Assembly (NCBI RefSeq): GCF_014207355.1
Contig: NZ_JACHEF010000003.1
Span: forward strand, 957,541-1,021,540
Direction of reading: 5' to 3'
DNA: 64,000 nucleotides
From: Mesorhizobium sangaii
GTDB taxonomy: Bacteria > Pseudomonadota > Alphaproteobacteria > Rhizobiales > Rhizobiaceae
The position numbers were made by a program, and so were the translations under genes. The notes beneath the pieces were generated by a model that worked only from the letters and a program-made list of their open reading frames with translations, was not told the DNA's origin and searched no databases. Positions 28,336-36,572 of this stretch are shown here, piece by piece. Position 1 is the first letter of the stretch. Each line of letters begins with the position of its first letter.

Positions 28336-30339
28336 CTACTCCTCTTCCGCCGCGCCAAATCCTGCTCCCATGGTGGCACGGACGGAACTGCCCCAAGGCG
28401 TCGTGTGGTTGTCGATGCGCATCTGGAAGATGAAGTAGGTCGGCGAACAGAAACCGATGCCCCTGATCTTGCCGATACCAGGCGTATCGGGCGGCAGCGA
28501 TTGGCACATATAGTCCTCGCGGCAGAAATGATCGGCCGAACAGGCCGGCCGGTTGCCGCGGCTAACGGCCCCGCCAAGACATTGGTCGAAATTGTTGGTG
28601 GCCACGCAGATGTCGAATTTCTTGCCGCCGACCAGCCCGCAGATCTCGTTCGGCATCGGCTTGCCGGATTTGAAGGCCGCGAAGGCGCCGTCCCTGTCGT
28701 CGCAGCCGCGATAAGCGATGCCGCCAGGCACGCCGATTTTGGGCGGACGGCAGGTGTAGGCGTTGCGCGAGACATCCGGCGCGAAGGCCGCGAACTGGCC
28801 TGATATGCTGTAGCGGTCGTTGAAAGGCTGCGTGGCGTTGCTGGCGATCGAGCCAGTCAGGCAGGGATGGCCGGAAAACATGTTGGGGCTGTCCTTGGGC
28901 AGCAGGCACTGCGCCAGTTTCGTTCGCACGCCCGATGCGGTGGCCAGCGGCGTGCAGACGGTGCCGCCGCCGCACTGCCAGGTCTTGCCGAAGCGAGCGG
29001 CATCTTCCGGCATCAGGCACGGCATTGCCATCCCTGCCGGCGCGTAGTCGACCGCGCCGGCGTCCGTCCAGGCAGCCGGCGGTGCAAAGGAGAGCGGGCG
29101 GAAGCGGTTCGGCTCCTTGCCTTGCGCCGTGGCGCGCAGCCAGGCCTGGCGGCGTGGAATCTCGGCATGAAGATGCGGCGAAATGCCGACCTCGATACGG
29201 TTGAGCGGCGAGGTGGTGTTGTCGTCGAGGCCGATGAAATGGAAACCGGCGGTGGAACCAGCCTGATGGCAACCCTGGCAGGCGCCATTGTCGAGCCGCT
29301 CGACCAGCGCTTCTGGCGTCCGCAGCAGTGTCAGCCTGGAATAGTCGAGCGATGCGAATTCCCCGGGCTTGAGCAGCGGCGTGAACGGGTGGTTGGCCTG
29401 CCGCGCACTGCCGAAGGTCGACCACGAGATGACCTTCCTGGCCAGGAATTCGTCGGGGATTTCGTAGACGCCTTCGTCGACGGCCCGCAGATTGGCGCTG
29501 ACATAGGCGGCGAGCCTTGCCTTCAGTGCCGCATCTTGCGCGAGCCGTGCGGTGTCGGGCGTGTTCTCCAGCGGCTTCTCGCTGACGGCGACGCCCTCGA
29601 TGCCGAATATCCGCATGAGATAAGCGGCCTGGCCGCCGAACTCGGTTTCCTGGCCGGAGGGAAAGCGCACCACCTGTGCGTTGAGTTCCAGTTGCTTGAA
29701 GGTCAGCCCGGCTTTCTCCAGCGGTCCGCCGGTCAACCAGCCAACATCGACGGTCTCGTCAAGCTGTGGCGTCCAGCGTCCGGCAACGCCGACGCAGCCG
29801 CCGTCGGCATCGGGCGTCGCGCTGTAGACGGCGTTGAAATTGAACGGCAGGCGCGACGCCAGCAGCTTTCCATTTTTGCGGAAACTGTAAGCCAAGCGGT
29901 AGATGAAGCGCACCTCGCCGCAGCCCTTGTCACCCAGCAACACCGCAAAGTCGCGACGGTCGAGCCGGTTGACGACGCCGACCAGCCGGAAGCGCGCGGC
30001 GTCAGTCTTCAGCCAGCGCATGTCCATGATGCGGCCGACATTGCCGTCGGCGACCTCGTAGAGCGGACGTCCGCCGGCCTTCATCTCGGCGCGCAGCGCG
30101 GCGACATCCGCCGCCACAGTGTCGACGACAGCGTGATAGGCCGGCGCCTTGGCGTAGAGAGCTCTCAGGTCGCCCGCGCCCGCCGCGCCAAAAATATCGG
30201 CAAAGCCGTAGCCCTTGGCATCGAGTGCGGCGAGCACCGCCGGATCATCGACGATCGTCACAGGACCTTCCGCGCGCGTTGCCGACGCCACGAAGACAGC
30301 AAAGAGTGTGGCGACGAGCAGAGCCAAGGCGCGGCTCAT
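28336..30339 (-). CDS. Secreted large protein with one heme-c motif, function unknown
   Basis: 667 aa with a Sec signal peptide (MSRALALLVATLFAVFVASATRAEG, cleavage near residue 23). A single CQGCH heme-c attachment motif lies at 354-358, with methionines such as GMAMPCLM near 437-445 as possible distal ligands. The N-terminal 350 residues have no motif I know. The C-terminal third contains over a dozen cysteines (GCDDRDG, ICGLVGGKKFDICVA, ADHFCREDYMC), suggesting disulfides in the periplasm. The ATG overlaps the nnr stop by 4 bases. It could be a mono-heme electron carrier fused to a binding domain; no partner redox gene is nearby. Confidence 0.75.
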   Translation of the reverse strand: MSRALALLVATLFAVFVASATRAEGPVTIVDDPAVLAALDAKGYGFADIFGAAGAGDLRALYAKAPAYHAVVDTVAADVAALRAEMKAGGRPLYEVADGNVGRIMDMRWLKTDAARFRLVGVVNRLDRRDFAVLLGDKGCGEVRFIYRLAYSFRKNGKLLASRLPFNFNAVYSATPDADGGCVGVAGRWTPQLDETVDVGWLTGGPLEKAGLTFKQLELNAQVVRFPSGQETEFGGQAAYLMRIFGIEGVAVSEKPLENTPDTARLAQDAALKARLAAYVSANLRAVDEGVYEIPDEFLARKVISWSTFGSARQANHPFTPLLKPGEFASLDYSRLTLLRTPEALVERLDNGACQGCHQAGSTAGFHFIGLDDNTTSPLNRIEVGISPHLHAEIPRRQAWLRATAQGKEPNRFRPLSFAPPAAWTDAGAVDYAPAGMAMPCLMPEDAARFGKTWQCGGGTVCTPLATASGVRTKLAQCLLPKDSPNMFSGHPCLTGSIASNATQPFNDRYSISGQFAAFAPDVSRNAYTCRPPKIGVPGGIAYRGCDDRDGAFAAFKSGKPMPNEICGLVGGKKFDICVATNNFDQCLGGAVSRGNRPACSADHFCREDYMCQSLPPDTPGIGKIRGIGFCSPTYFIFQMRIDNHTTPWGSSVRATMGAGFGAAEEE

Positions 30340-31868
30340 CGAGCGGCCGTACGTGCTTCGACAAGTTCACGCAGCACCGGCACCAACGCCAGCGGCAAAT
30401 CCTCGGCGATCAGCCCCGGCCCGAACCGACTGCCGGCTTCTGCATGGATCCATACCCCTGCGCAGGCCGCTTCGAACGCCGGCATGCCTTGCGCAAGCAG
30501 CCCGGCGGTGACGCCGGACAGCACGTCGCCCGACCCTGCGGTGGCGAGCCACGGCGCGCCATTGGCATTGATCGCCGCCCTGCCGTCAGGAGCGGCGATG
30601 ACCGTATCGGCGCCCTTGTAGACGATGACAGCATTGGCACGCACGGCGGCTGCGCGGGCCTTGTCTAGTTTGGATGTGGCAACGTCATCGGCGATGCCGG
30701 GAAACAGCCTGGCGAACTCCCCTTCGTGCGGTGTCATCACCAGAGCCGGAGCGACCGGTTGGCGAGAAGCTTCGAACAAGGCGTCGGGCGCCTCGCGAAA
30801 AGAGGTGATCGCGTCGGCGTCGAACACGAGGCCGTCAATCCGGCTTGACGTATCCCCTGGCTGGGCAGGGCTGAGCAGCGCGAGTGCAAATTGCCGCGTC
30901 TTTTCGCCGACGCCAAAACCAGGCCCGAGAACAAAGGCCGACGGCCGGCGTTCGCCGATGAACGAGGCGATGTCGACGCTGTCATCGGCCTTGCGTAGCA
31001 TGATCGAGGTGAGATGCGCGGCGTTTACCTGCATGGCATTGGCCGGCGACAGAACGGTGACCGCCCCTGCCCCGCTTCTCGCGGCGGCAAGTGCCGACAG
31101 CCGCGCCGCGCCGGTGGCGCTCGGACCGCCCGAAAAGACGCCGACATGGCCGCGCTTGTATTTGTGTGCGTCCACCGCCGGCACGGGAAATTCCCGTAAC
31201 CACAAGTCCGTCACATTCTCAAAGGTCGACACGGCGAGCTGGGCGACGACGCCGTCGTCGATGCCGATATCGGCGAGCACGATTTCACCGCATTGCTCGC
31301 GTCCGGGGAGCAGCAGGTGGCCAGGCTTTTTGCGCGCGAAGGTGACGGTGACCTCGGCGCGAAACGCGCTGCCCAATATTGCGCCGCTGGCTCCTGAGAC
31401 ACCCGACGGCAGGTCGACCGCGACCACAGGCAGGCGCAGAGCTGTCGCCGTGTCGACGGCTTTGCCGGCATCGCCGGACAGCGGCTTGGACAGCCCTGCC
31501 CCGTACAGCGCGTCGACCACGATCGAGCCGGCCTCGGCGGCAAAATCCGACAGTGGACGAGGCTTGACCGGGCATTGCGCGGCAGCGAGCGCCGCATCGC
31601 TTTGCGGCCTCGGCGCGCCGCTCGCCCAGATCGTCGTGCCGACGCCGCTGCCGGCCAGGATGCGAGCTACGACATAACCATCGCCGCCATTGTTGCCGGG
31701 GCCGCACAGCACATGGACGTGCGTCGCCGCCGGATAGCGGTTGAGCACCACGGCCGCGACTGCTTCGCCGGCACGCTGCATCAGGCCGATACCGTCGGTT
31801 GGACCGGCGGCAATCGCCAGCCGATCGGCCTCGCTCATTTCGGCCGGGGAAAGAAGTTGGTTGCTCAT
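30336..31868 (-). CDS. nnr: Bifunctional NAD(P)H-hydrate epimerase / ADP-dependent dehydratase
   Basis: Metabolite-repair enzyme restoring damaged NAD(P)H hydrates. 510 aa: N-terminal epimerase domain (YjeF_N; CGPGNNGGDGYVVARIL at about 55-71) and C-terminal ribokinase-like dehydratase (KRGHVGVFSGG, VLGPGFGVG, TPHEGEFARLFPG, and the catalytic GSGDVLSG). Cytoplasmic. Divergent from glnB across 359 bases, an arrangement seen widely in alphaproteobacteria. Coupled by ATGA to the downstream secreted heme protein gene. Confidence 0.95.
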   Translation of the reverse strand: MSNQLLSPAEMSEADRLAIAAGPTDGIGLMQRAGEAVAAVVLNRYPAATHVHVLCGPGNNGGDGYVVARILAGSGVGTTIWASGAPRPQSDAALAAAQCPVKPRPLSDFAAEAGSIVVDALYGAGLSKPLSGDAGKAVDTATALRLPVVAVDLPSGVSGASGAILGSAFRAEVTVTFARKKPGHLLLPGREQCGEIVLADIGIDDGVVAQLAVSTFENVTDLWLREFPVPAVDAHKYKRGHVGVFSGGPSATGAARLSALAAARSGAGAVTVLSPANAMQVNAAHLTSIMLRKADDSVDIASFIGERRPSAFVLGPGFGVGEKTRQFALALLSPAQPGDTSSRIDGLVFDADAITSFREAPDALFEASRQPVAPALVMTPHEGEFARLFPGIADDVATSKLDKARAAAVRANAVIVYKGADTVIAAPDGRAAINANGAPWLATAGSGDVLSGVTAGLLAQGMPAFEAACAGVWIHAEAGSRFGPGLIAEDLPLALVPVLRELVEARTAAR

Positions 31869-32150
31869 GGATTGCCGATCCGCATTCGATCAAGCATTGT
31901 CCAATTTTCGATCCGAAGCAAACAAAGGGGAGTTGGCGAAATTTGCGGCCATATCGTTGGGATGAAGGCATCGCAGGCACAAAACTGCCCGCCGAATGAG
32001 CGGTATGCCTAAATATTATGCGGATGCACATGCTGGCGCCCTGTCGGCCCCAGCAGCCCGTGCCGCACCTGATGCAGTGAATGACGCGAATTTGCTTCCC
32101 GGTGCGGCGCGGCTTTGAAATCGTATGAGACCGCTTTAAATCCGTCCAAT

Positions 32151-32166
32151 TGGCACAGTTCGTGCT
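32151..32166 (+). promoter_or_regulatory. Sigma-54-type promoter of glnB
   Basis: TGGCAC-AGTTC-GTGCT matches the sigma-54 consensus TGGCAC-N5-TTGCW except for the first T of the -12 box. GG and GC have the required spacing. It would start transcription near 32176, about 50 bases before the glnB ATG. glnBA operons of rhizobia are known to use NtrC/sigma-54. Confidence 0.75.
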
Positions 32167-32184
32167 TGATGGAGGCGCAAGCGG

Positions 32185-32205
32185 GGGTTCACAACCCGTT
32201 TTTTT
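32185..32205 (+). terminator. Hairpin plus T7 in the glnB leader (possible attenuator)
   Basis: Short stem GGGTT / AACCC with loop CAC, then G and seven T, located between the predicted sigma-54 start and the glnB ATG. It could terminate transcripts arriving from an upstream promoter. The stem is only 5 bp so the call is weak. Confidence 0.35.
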
Positions 32206-32227
32206 GGCAGTGGAGGCCACCTTTTAC

Positions 32228-32566
32228 ATGAAAAAGATCGAAGCGATCATCAAGCCATTCAAGCTGGACGAAGTGAAGGAAGCGCTTCAGGAGGCCGGAC
32301 TGCAAGGCATCACTGTCACCGAGGCCAAAGGCTTCGGGCGCCAGAAAGGCCATACCGAGCTCTACCGCGGCGCCGAATATGTCGTCGATTTTCTGCCCAA
32401 GGTGAAGATCGAGGTCGTGCTTGGCGACGACGCGGTCGAAGGCGCGATCGAAGCCATCCGCAAGGCGGCCCAGACAGGCCGTATCGGCGACGGCAAGATC
32501 TTCGTCTCCAACATCGAGGAAGTCGTGCGAATCCGCACTGGCGAAACCGGCATGGACGCGGTCTGA
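32228..32566 (+). CDS. glnB: Nitrogen regulatory protein PII
   Basis: 112-aa trimeric signal transducer that senses 2-oxoglutarate/ATP and is uridylylated by GlnD under nitrogen limitation. MKKIEAIIKPFKLDEVKEAL is the canonical start; the T-loop carries Tyr51 (RGAEYVVDF), the uridylylation site; the B-loop and C-loop (RIGDGKIFV, IRTGETG) are intact. It is GlnB rather than GlnK because it precedes glnA instead of amtB. The start at 32228 rejects an upstream in-frame extension into the leader. First gene of glnBA, 66 bases before glnA. Confidence 0.97.
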   Translation: MKKIEAIIKPFKLDEVKEALQEAGLQGITVTEAKGFGRQKGHTELYRGAEYVVDFLPKVKIEVVLGDDAVEGAIEAIRKAAQTGRIGDGKIFVSNIEEVVRIRTGETGMDAV

Positions 32567-32632
32567 TCCGACCCGGCCATCCGCCTGAAAACCGTCATCA
32601 TCAAAAAACGTCATCAAACAGGGATACATGAC

Positions 32633-34042
32633 ATGACGACAGCCAAAGACATCATGAAGCAGATCAAGGACAACGACGTGAAATTCGTCGACCTGCGCTT
32701 CACCGACCCGAAGGGCAAGCTGCAACACGTGACGATGGATGTCATCGAGGTCGAGGAAGACATGTTCGCTGATGGCGTCATGTTCGACGGCTCTTCGATT
32801 GCCGGCTGGAAGGCCATCAACGAGTCCGACATGGTGCTGATGCCCGATCCGGACACGGTCCACATGGACCCGTTCTTCGCGCAGTCGACCATGGTCATCC
32901 TGTGCGACATCCTCGATCCGGTTTCGGGCGAATCCTATAACCGCGATCCGCGTGGCACGGCCAAGAAGGCCGAGGCCTACATGAAGTCGGAAGGCATCGG
33001 CGACCAGATCTTCGTCGGCCCGGAAGCCGAATTCTTCGTCTTCGACGATGTGAAGTACAAGGCAGACCCTTACAACACCGGCTTCAAGCTCGATTCCACC
33101 GAACTGCCGTCGAACGACGACACCGACTACGAGACCGGCAATCTCGGCCACCGTCCGCGCATCAAGGGCGGCTATTTCCCGGTGCCGCCGATCGATTCCG
33201 CGCAGGATATGCGTTCCGAGATGCTGACCGTGCTCGCCGAAATGGGCGTGCGGGTCGAAAAGCACCATCACGAAGTGGCGGCCGCCCAGCACGAACTCGG
33301 CATCAAGTTCGATACGCTTGTTCGCAACGCCGACAAGATGCTGATCTACAAGTATGTCGTGCACCAGGTCGCCAACGCCTATGGCAAGACGGCTACCTTC
33401 ATGCCGAAGCCGATCTTCGGCGACAACGGTTCGGGCATGCACGTCCACCAGTCGATCTGGAAGAACGGCAAGCCGACCTTCGCCGGCAATGAATATGCCG
33501 GCCTGTCGGAAAGCTGCCTGTTCTACATTGGTGGCATCATCAAGCACGCCAAGGCGATCAACGCGTTCACCAACCCGCTGACCAACTCGTACAAGCGTCT
33601 GGTGCCGGGTTATGAAGCGCCGGTGCTGCTCGCCTATTCGGCGCGCAACCGCTCGGCTTCCTGTCGCATCCCGTTCGGCTCGTCGCCCAAGTCCAAGCGC
33701 GTCGAGGTCCGCTTCCCCGATCCGGGCGCGAACCCCTACCTCGCTTTCGCCGCCATGCTGATGGCCGGTCTCGACGGCATCAAGAACAAGATCCATCCCG
33801 GCCAGCCGATGGACAAGGATCTTTACGACCTGCCGCCGAAGGAGCTGAAGAAGATCCCGACCGTCTGCGGTTCGCTGCGCGAAGCGCTGCAGAGCCTCGA
33901 CAAGGATCGCGGCTTCCTGAAAGCCGGCGGCGTCTTCGACGACGATCAGATCGACAGCTACATCGAGTTGAAGATGGCCGAGGTGATGCGCTTCGAAATG
34001 ACCCCGCATCCGGTCGAGTACGACATGTACTATTCGGTCTAA
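32633..34042 (+). CDS. glnA: Glutamine synthetase type I
   Basis: ATP-dependent ammonia assimilation; dodecamer in the cytoplasm. 469 aa. FDGSSIAGWK, the ATP-binding NGSGMHVHQSIW, and the adenylylation tyrosine around residue 398 in MDKDLYDLPPKE identify a GSI-beta enzyme regulated by GlnE. Metal-binding EAEFFVFD is intact. It follows glnB and is closed by a strong terminator. With glnII on the other side of a 0.9-kb gap, the cell has two glutamine synthetases encoded together. Confidence 0.98.
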   Translation: MTTAKDIMKQIKDNDVKFVDLRFTDPKGKLQHVTMDVIEVEEDMFADGVMFDGSSIAGWKAINESDMVLMPDPDTVHMDPFFAQSTMVILCDILDPVSGESYNRDPRGTAKKAEAYMKSEGIGDQIFVGPEAEFFVFDDVKYKADPYNTGFKLDSTELPSNDDTDYETGNLGHRPRIKGGYFPVPPIDSAQDMRSEMLTVLAEMGVRVEKHHHEVAAAQHELGIKFDTLVRNADKMLIYKYVVHQVANAYGKTATFMPKPIFGDNGSGMHVHQSIWKNGKPTFAGNEYAGLSESCLFYIGGIIKHAKAINAFTNPLTNSYKRLVPGYEAPVLLAYSARNRSASCRIPFGSSPKSKRVEVRFPDPGANPYLAFAAMLMAGLDGIKNKIHPGQPMDKDLYDLPPKELKKIPTVCGSLREALQSLDKDRGFLKAGGVFDDDQIDSYIELKMAEVMRFEMTPHPVEYDMYYSV

Positions 34043-34059
34043 GATTCGATAGTCTATTC

Positions 34060-34096
34060 AAGCCCTTGAAAGAGTTCCCTCTTTCAAGGGCTTTTT
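34060..34096 (+). terminator. Intrinsic terminator of glnBA
   Basis: Perfect 15-bp stem AAGCCCTTGAAAGAG / CTCTTTCAAGGGCTT with tetraloop TTCC, then TTT. Starts 18 bases after the glnA stop. Confidence 0.95.
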
Positions 34097-34883
34097 GCTG
34101 CGCTCCGATGGGCCCCGCGCATGCCGACAGGTCCGCATCCATCACGATGGACGCACCTTGCCATTGAGCTTTTCGGTGCGTGTGAATGTCTGGTTGCTCA
34201 GCCCGCGTTTCATCGGCAAGCAGAAACTGTTCGGTCGATGGTGAACATGAAAGCCAGGAGCGAGCGGCGCACTGCCTCAGGCTACAGTGACCGCTCGTCC
34301 GGCGCCCACGCCTATGCCGCCGTTCAAGAAAACCCCGCCCGTCCGAACAGCATCGCGTGACGTAACCCCAAGCGCTTCGAATACGCATGCTGCACTGCAA
34401 TCTGTCAACGCCGCTCGCTGGGGTGGAGATCGCCGATTTTGAGGTTTGAACGGAGGCTTGTGCAATGGCGTGCCAGCAGGCGAGAGCCACCAAAACAGGC
34501 GGTTTTCCAGGGCTTTTCAGCGTTTTCGTGGCCCGCGACGCGGCCTTGCGGGAAGCGCGCGCCAGCCTGGATCAACCCGCCTCGACGGCCCTCTTAGTGG
34601 TCTTTCCGCCTGACTTTTTTTGGGGGCTTTTGTTCGGTGAGAGCATCGCCACAAAGAGAACTCCGGCCTAGGCCGTCCAGGTAGTTCCGATAAGCGACAT
34701 AGATCAGCGCCAGGAGGGCGAGGACGGCCGGGGGCGGGAACTACGGCATGCGATATTGGCGCGGCGCGTACACGCCTGCCCTGCCCCATGCGAAGGTCGT
34801 CTCGGCACTGAAAGCGCGCGGCATCGTCCCCGGCTGAGATCAGACGCCGCGCCATTCCCGTCACCCGATCCAGCAGCTGCAAC
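34097..34883. other. Long glnA-glnII gap without a supported gene
   Basis: About 790 bases between two convergent operons' terminators. A plus-strand frame at 34465-34671 (68 codons, cggagg at the right distance before its ATG) is the only candidate, but its composition is not clearly coding and its product has no recognisable feature. No repeats, tRNA or inverted-repeat ends of an insertion element were recognised. It may be a decayed locus. Confidence 0.5.
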
Positions 34884-34912
34884 AAAAAAGCCCCGGCGCG
34901 AACGCCGAGGCT
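34884..34912 (-). terminator. Intrinsic terminator of glnII
   Basis: On the minus strand: 10-bp stem AGCCTCGGCG / CGCCGGGGCT (one T-G pair), stable TTCG tetraloop, and six T. Starts 22 bases after the glnII stop. Confidence 0.93.
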
Positions 34913-34934
34913 CTTGTCATCCATGTCGAAACGC

Positions 34935-35975
34935 TTACGCGGCGGCTGAAACCTCGGCGCTCGCCGGCACCGAGGCGATCGTCTTCAGGATCTGCGAGGC
35001 GATCTGGTAGGGGTCGCCCTGCGAATTCGGACGGCGGTCTTCCAGATAACCCTTGTAGTCGTTCTTGATGAAGGAATGCGGGACGCGGATCGAAGCACCG
35101 CGATCGGCGATGCCGTAGCTGAACCTGTTCCACGGCGCGGTCTCATGCTTGCCGGTCAAACGCTTGTCGTTGTCCGGACCATAGACGGCGATGTGATCCA
35201 TCAGGTTCTTGTCGAAGGCCGCCATCAGCGCTTCGAAATAGGCCTTGCCGCCGACTTCGCGCATGTAGGCGGTCGAGAAGTTGGCGTGCATGCCAGAACC
35301 GTTCCAGTCGGTGTCGCCGAGCGGCTTGCAATGGTATTCGATGTCGATGCCGTATTTCTCGGTCAGGCGCTGCATCAGGTAGCGGGCCATCCACATCTGG
35401 TCGGCGGCCTTCTTGGAGCCTTTGCCGAAAATCTGGAATTCCCACTGGCCCTTGGCCACTTCGGCGTTGATGCCTTCGTGGTTGATGCCGGCCGCAAGGC
35501 AGAGGTCGAGATGCTCTTCGACGATCTGGCGCGCGACGGAGCCGACATTGGAATAGCCGACGCCGGTGTAGTACGGGCCCTGCGGCGCGGGATAGCCGCT
35601 TTCCGGGAAGCCCAGCGGACGGCCGTCCTTGTAGAAGAAATATTCCTGCTCGAAACCGAACCAGGCGCCCTCGTCGTCGAGGATGGTGGCGCGCTTGTTG
35701 GAGGCATGCGGCGTGACGCCGTCGGGCATCATGACTTCGCACATGACGAGCACGCCGTTGGTGCGAGCTGGATCCGGATAGACCGCGACCGGCTTGAGCA
35801 CGCAATCGGAGCTGTGGCCTTCGGCCTGCTGCGTCGACGAGCCGTCAAAGCCCCACAGCGGAAGCTGCTCGAGCGTCGGGAATTCGGCGAACTCCTTGAT
35901 CTGCGTCTTGCCGCGAAGATTGGGGACCGGGGTGTATCCATCGAGCCAAATGTACTCGAGCTTGTATTTCGTCAT
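34935..35975 (-). CDS. glnII: Glutamine synthetase type II (eukaryotic-type)
   Basis: Second glutamine synthetase, octameric/decameric GSII, not adenylylated and typical of Rhizobiaceae, Phyllobacteriaceae, Frankia and plants. 346 aa from ATG 35975 (agagg upstream; MTKYKLEYIWLDGYTPVPNLRGKT). Signature FDGSSTQQAEGHSSD, the ATP motif NGSGMHANFST and HETAPWNRFSYG are all present. Preceded by a near-perfect sigma-54 promoter, so expected to be NtrC-activated under nitrogen limitation. Divergent from gstI, which in R. leguminosarum blocks glnII translation when nitrogen is ample. Confidence 0.97.
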   Translation of the reverse strand: MTKYKLEYIWLDGYTPVPNLRGKTQIKEFAEFPTLEQLPLWGFDGSSTQQAEGHSSDCVLKPVAVYPDPARTNGVLVMCEVMMPDGVTPHASNKRATILDDEGAWFGFEQEYFFYKDGRPLGFPESGYPAPQGPYYTGVGYSNVGSVARQIVEEHLDLCLAAGINHEGINAEVAKGQWEFQIFGKGSKKAADQMWMARYLMQRLTEKYGIDIEYHCKPLGDTDWNGSGMHANFSTAYMREVGGKAYFEALMAAFDKNLMDHIAVYGPDNDKRLTGKHETAPWNRFSYGIADRGASIRVPHSFIKNDYKGYLEDRRPNSQGDPYQIASQILKTIASVPASAEVSAAA

Positions 35976-36060
35976 TCTAGCCTCTCGTTGCTTGATCACC
36001 GAACACTGGACGGCGTCGACATGCGTCTGCCACCAGCAGCCGGCCTGCCGGATCACTAAA

Positions 36061-36078
36061 ATGCAATTCGTGTGCCAC
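36061..36078 (-). promoter_or_regulatory. Sigma-54 promoter of glnII
   Basis: On the minus strand TGGCAC-ACGAA-TTGCA matches the -24/-12 consensus fully. Predicted start near 36052, giving a leader of about 75 bases before the ATG at 35975. Confidence 0.92.
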
Positions 36079-36206
36079 TCTCGGCCTGGAGGGTGCGGCA
36101 AAATTGACGCCGCAGTCGATTGAAGTTGGCAAGCCGCCTAAGCAATGCGTTGCGATCAATCACAATCACAATTCGCACAAATAATAGGCAAATACTGATC
36201 TTTTCG

Positions 36207-36252
36207 TAGGCATATTGCCTAACTTGATTGCAGACCTTATCTTCGAGATAAG
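36207..36252. promoter_or_regulatory. Two palindromes in the glnII/gstI intergenic region
   Basis: TAGGCATATTGCCTA (36207-36221) has perfect 6-base arms around TAT, with a further half-site TAGGCA at 36184-36189. CTTATCTTCGAGATAAG (36236-36252) is a perfect 7-bp dyad around TCG and overlaps a plausible gstI -10 (GATAAG) and leader. Neither matches the classic NtrC site well. Candidates for the NtrC-repression site of gstI or another regulator. Confidence 0.45.
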
Positions 36253-36291
36253 TTGAATCGACAAGGTTCGGCAGAAGAAAGGAGCCCGACA

Positions 36292-36489
36292 ATGGAAATC
36301 ATTTCCACGCGTCCGTCGGCCAAAATTCTGATGTTCCCGGCGGCAGTGCGCGTCTCTGCCTCAAATTTGAGCGGCAAGGCTAAGTTTGCGGCAGAGCTTG
36401 CCTCGCTGCGCGGTGTCCGGGCGGATTTCGGCGACGGCTGGTATCACGAGGCGGCGATCGAGGACGCGAAGCAGGACCGGCAAAGCTAG
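36292..36489 (+). CDS. gstI: DUF2735 small protein, probable GstI (inhibitor of glnII translation)
   Basis: 65-aa protein with a very good ribosome-binding site (aaggag, 7 bases upstream). STRPSAKILMFPA at the N-terminus and FGDGWYHEAAIEDAK at the C-terminus are the conserved DUF2735 blocks. In Rhizobium leguminosarum a similar-sized gene next to glnII, gstI, encodes a protein that inhibits translation of glnII mRNA and is itself repressed by NtrC; assignment here rests on size, family features and position, not alignment. It is cytoplasmic and has no known catalytic residues. Ends at a terminator shared with the transporter gene. Confidence 0.78.
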   Translation: MEIISTRPSAKILMFPAAVRVSASNLSGKAKFAAELASLRGVRADFGDGWYHEAAIEDAKQDRQS

Positions 36490-36518
36490 GCCCTGTGCTC
36501 ATCGCATGTCGACATTGA

Positions 36519-36550
36519 AAAACCCGGCGCGATCGCTCGCGCCGGGTTTT
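36519..36550. terminator. Bidirectional terminator between gstI and the transporter gene
   Basis: Perfect 14-bp stem AAAACCCGGCGCGA / TCGCGCCGGGTTTT, 4-base loop. T-runs on both strands serve gstI (plus) and the MFS gene (minus), which converge. Confidence 0.93.
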
Positions 36551-36572
36551 CTGTTGGCTACCGAGCGGTCGG

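Larger units (their letters stand above)
31869..32227. other. nnr/glnB divergent regulatory region
   Basis: 359 bases with no gene. It contains the sigma-54-type promoter (32151-32166), a hairpin plus seven T in the glnB leader (32185-32205), and a possible NtrC-like half-site pair TGCACATGCTGGCGCC (32025-32040) whose spacing is one base off the usual 17-base site. The remainder shows no certain sigma-70 elements. Confidence 0.5.

Noticed and set aside
32189..34009. 606-codon open frame antisense to glnB-glnA
   Set aside because: It mirrors the codon periodicity of the highly conserved glnBA genes; its product is His/Arg/Gly-rich with no recognisable domain. Similar long antisense frames occur opposite pdhC, eno and the ribosomal genes for the same reason.
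34465..34671. 68-codon frame in the glnA-glnII gap with cggagg upstream
   Set aside because: Spacing of the ribosome-binding site is good, but codon bias is mixed and the product has no helix, motif or similarity I can name. Kept only as a remark under the gap; conservation would decide.
36080..36200. Classical NtrC binding sites upstream of glnII
   Set aside because: Looked for TGCAC-N7-GTGCA-type dyads; only weak half-sites (for example TGCGTTGCGATC) are present. An enhancer must exist if the promoter is sigma-54 dependent, but I cannot place it.
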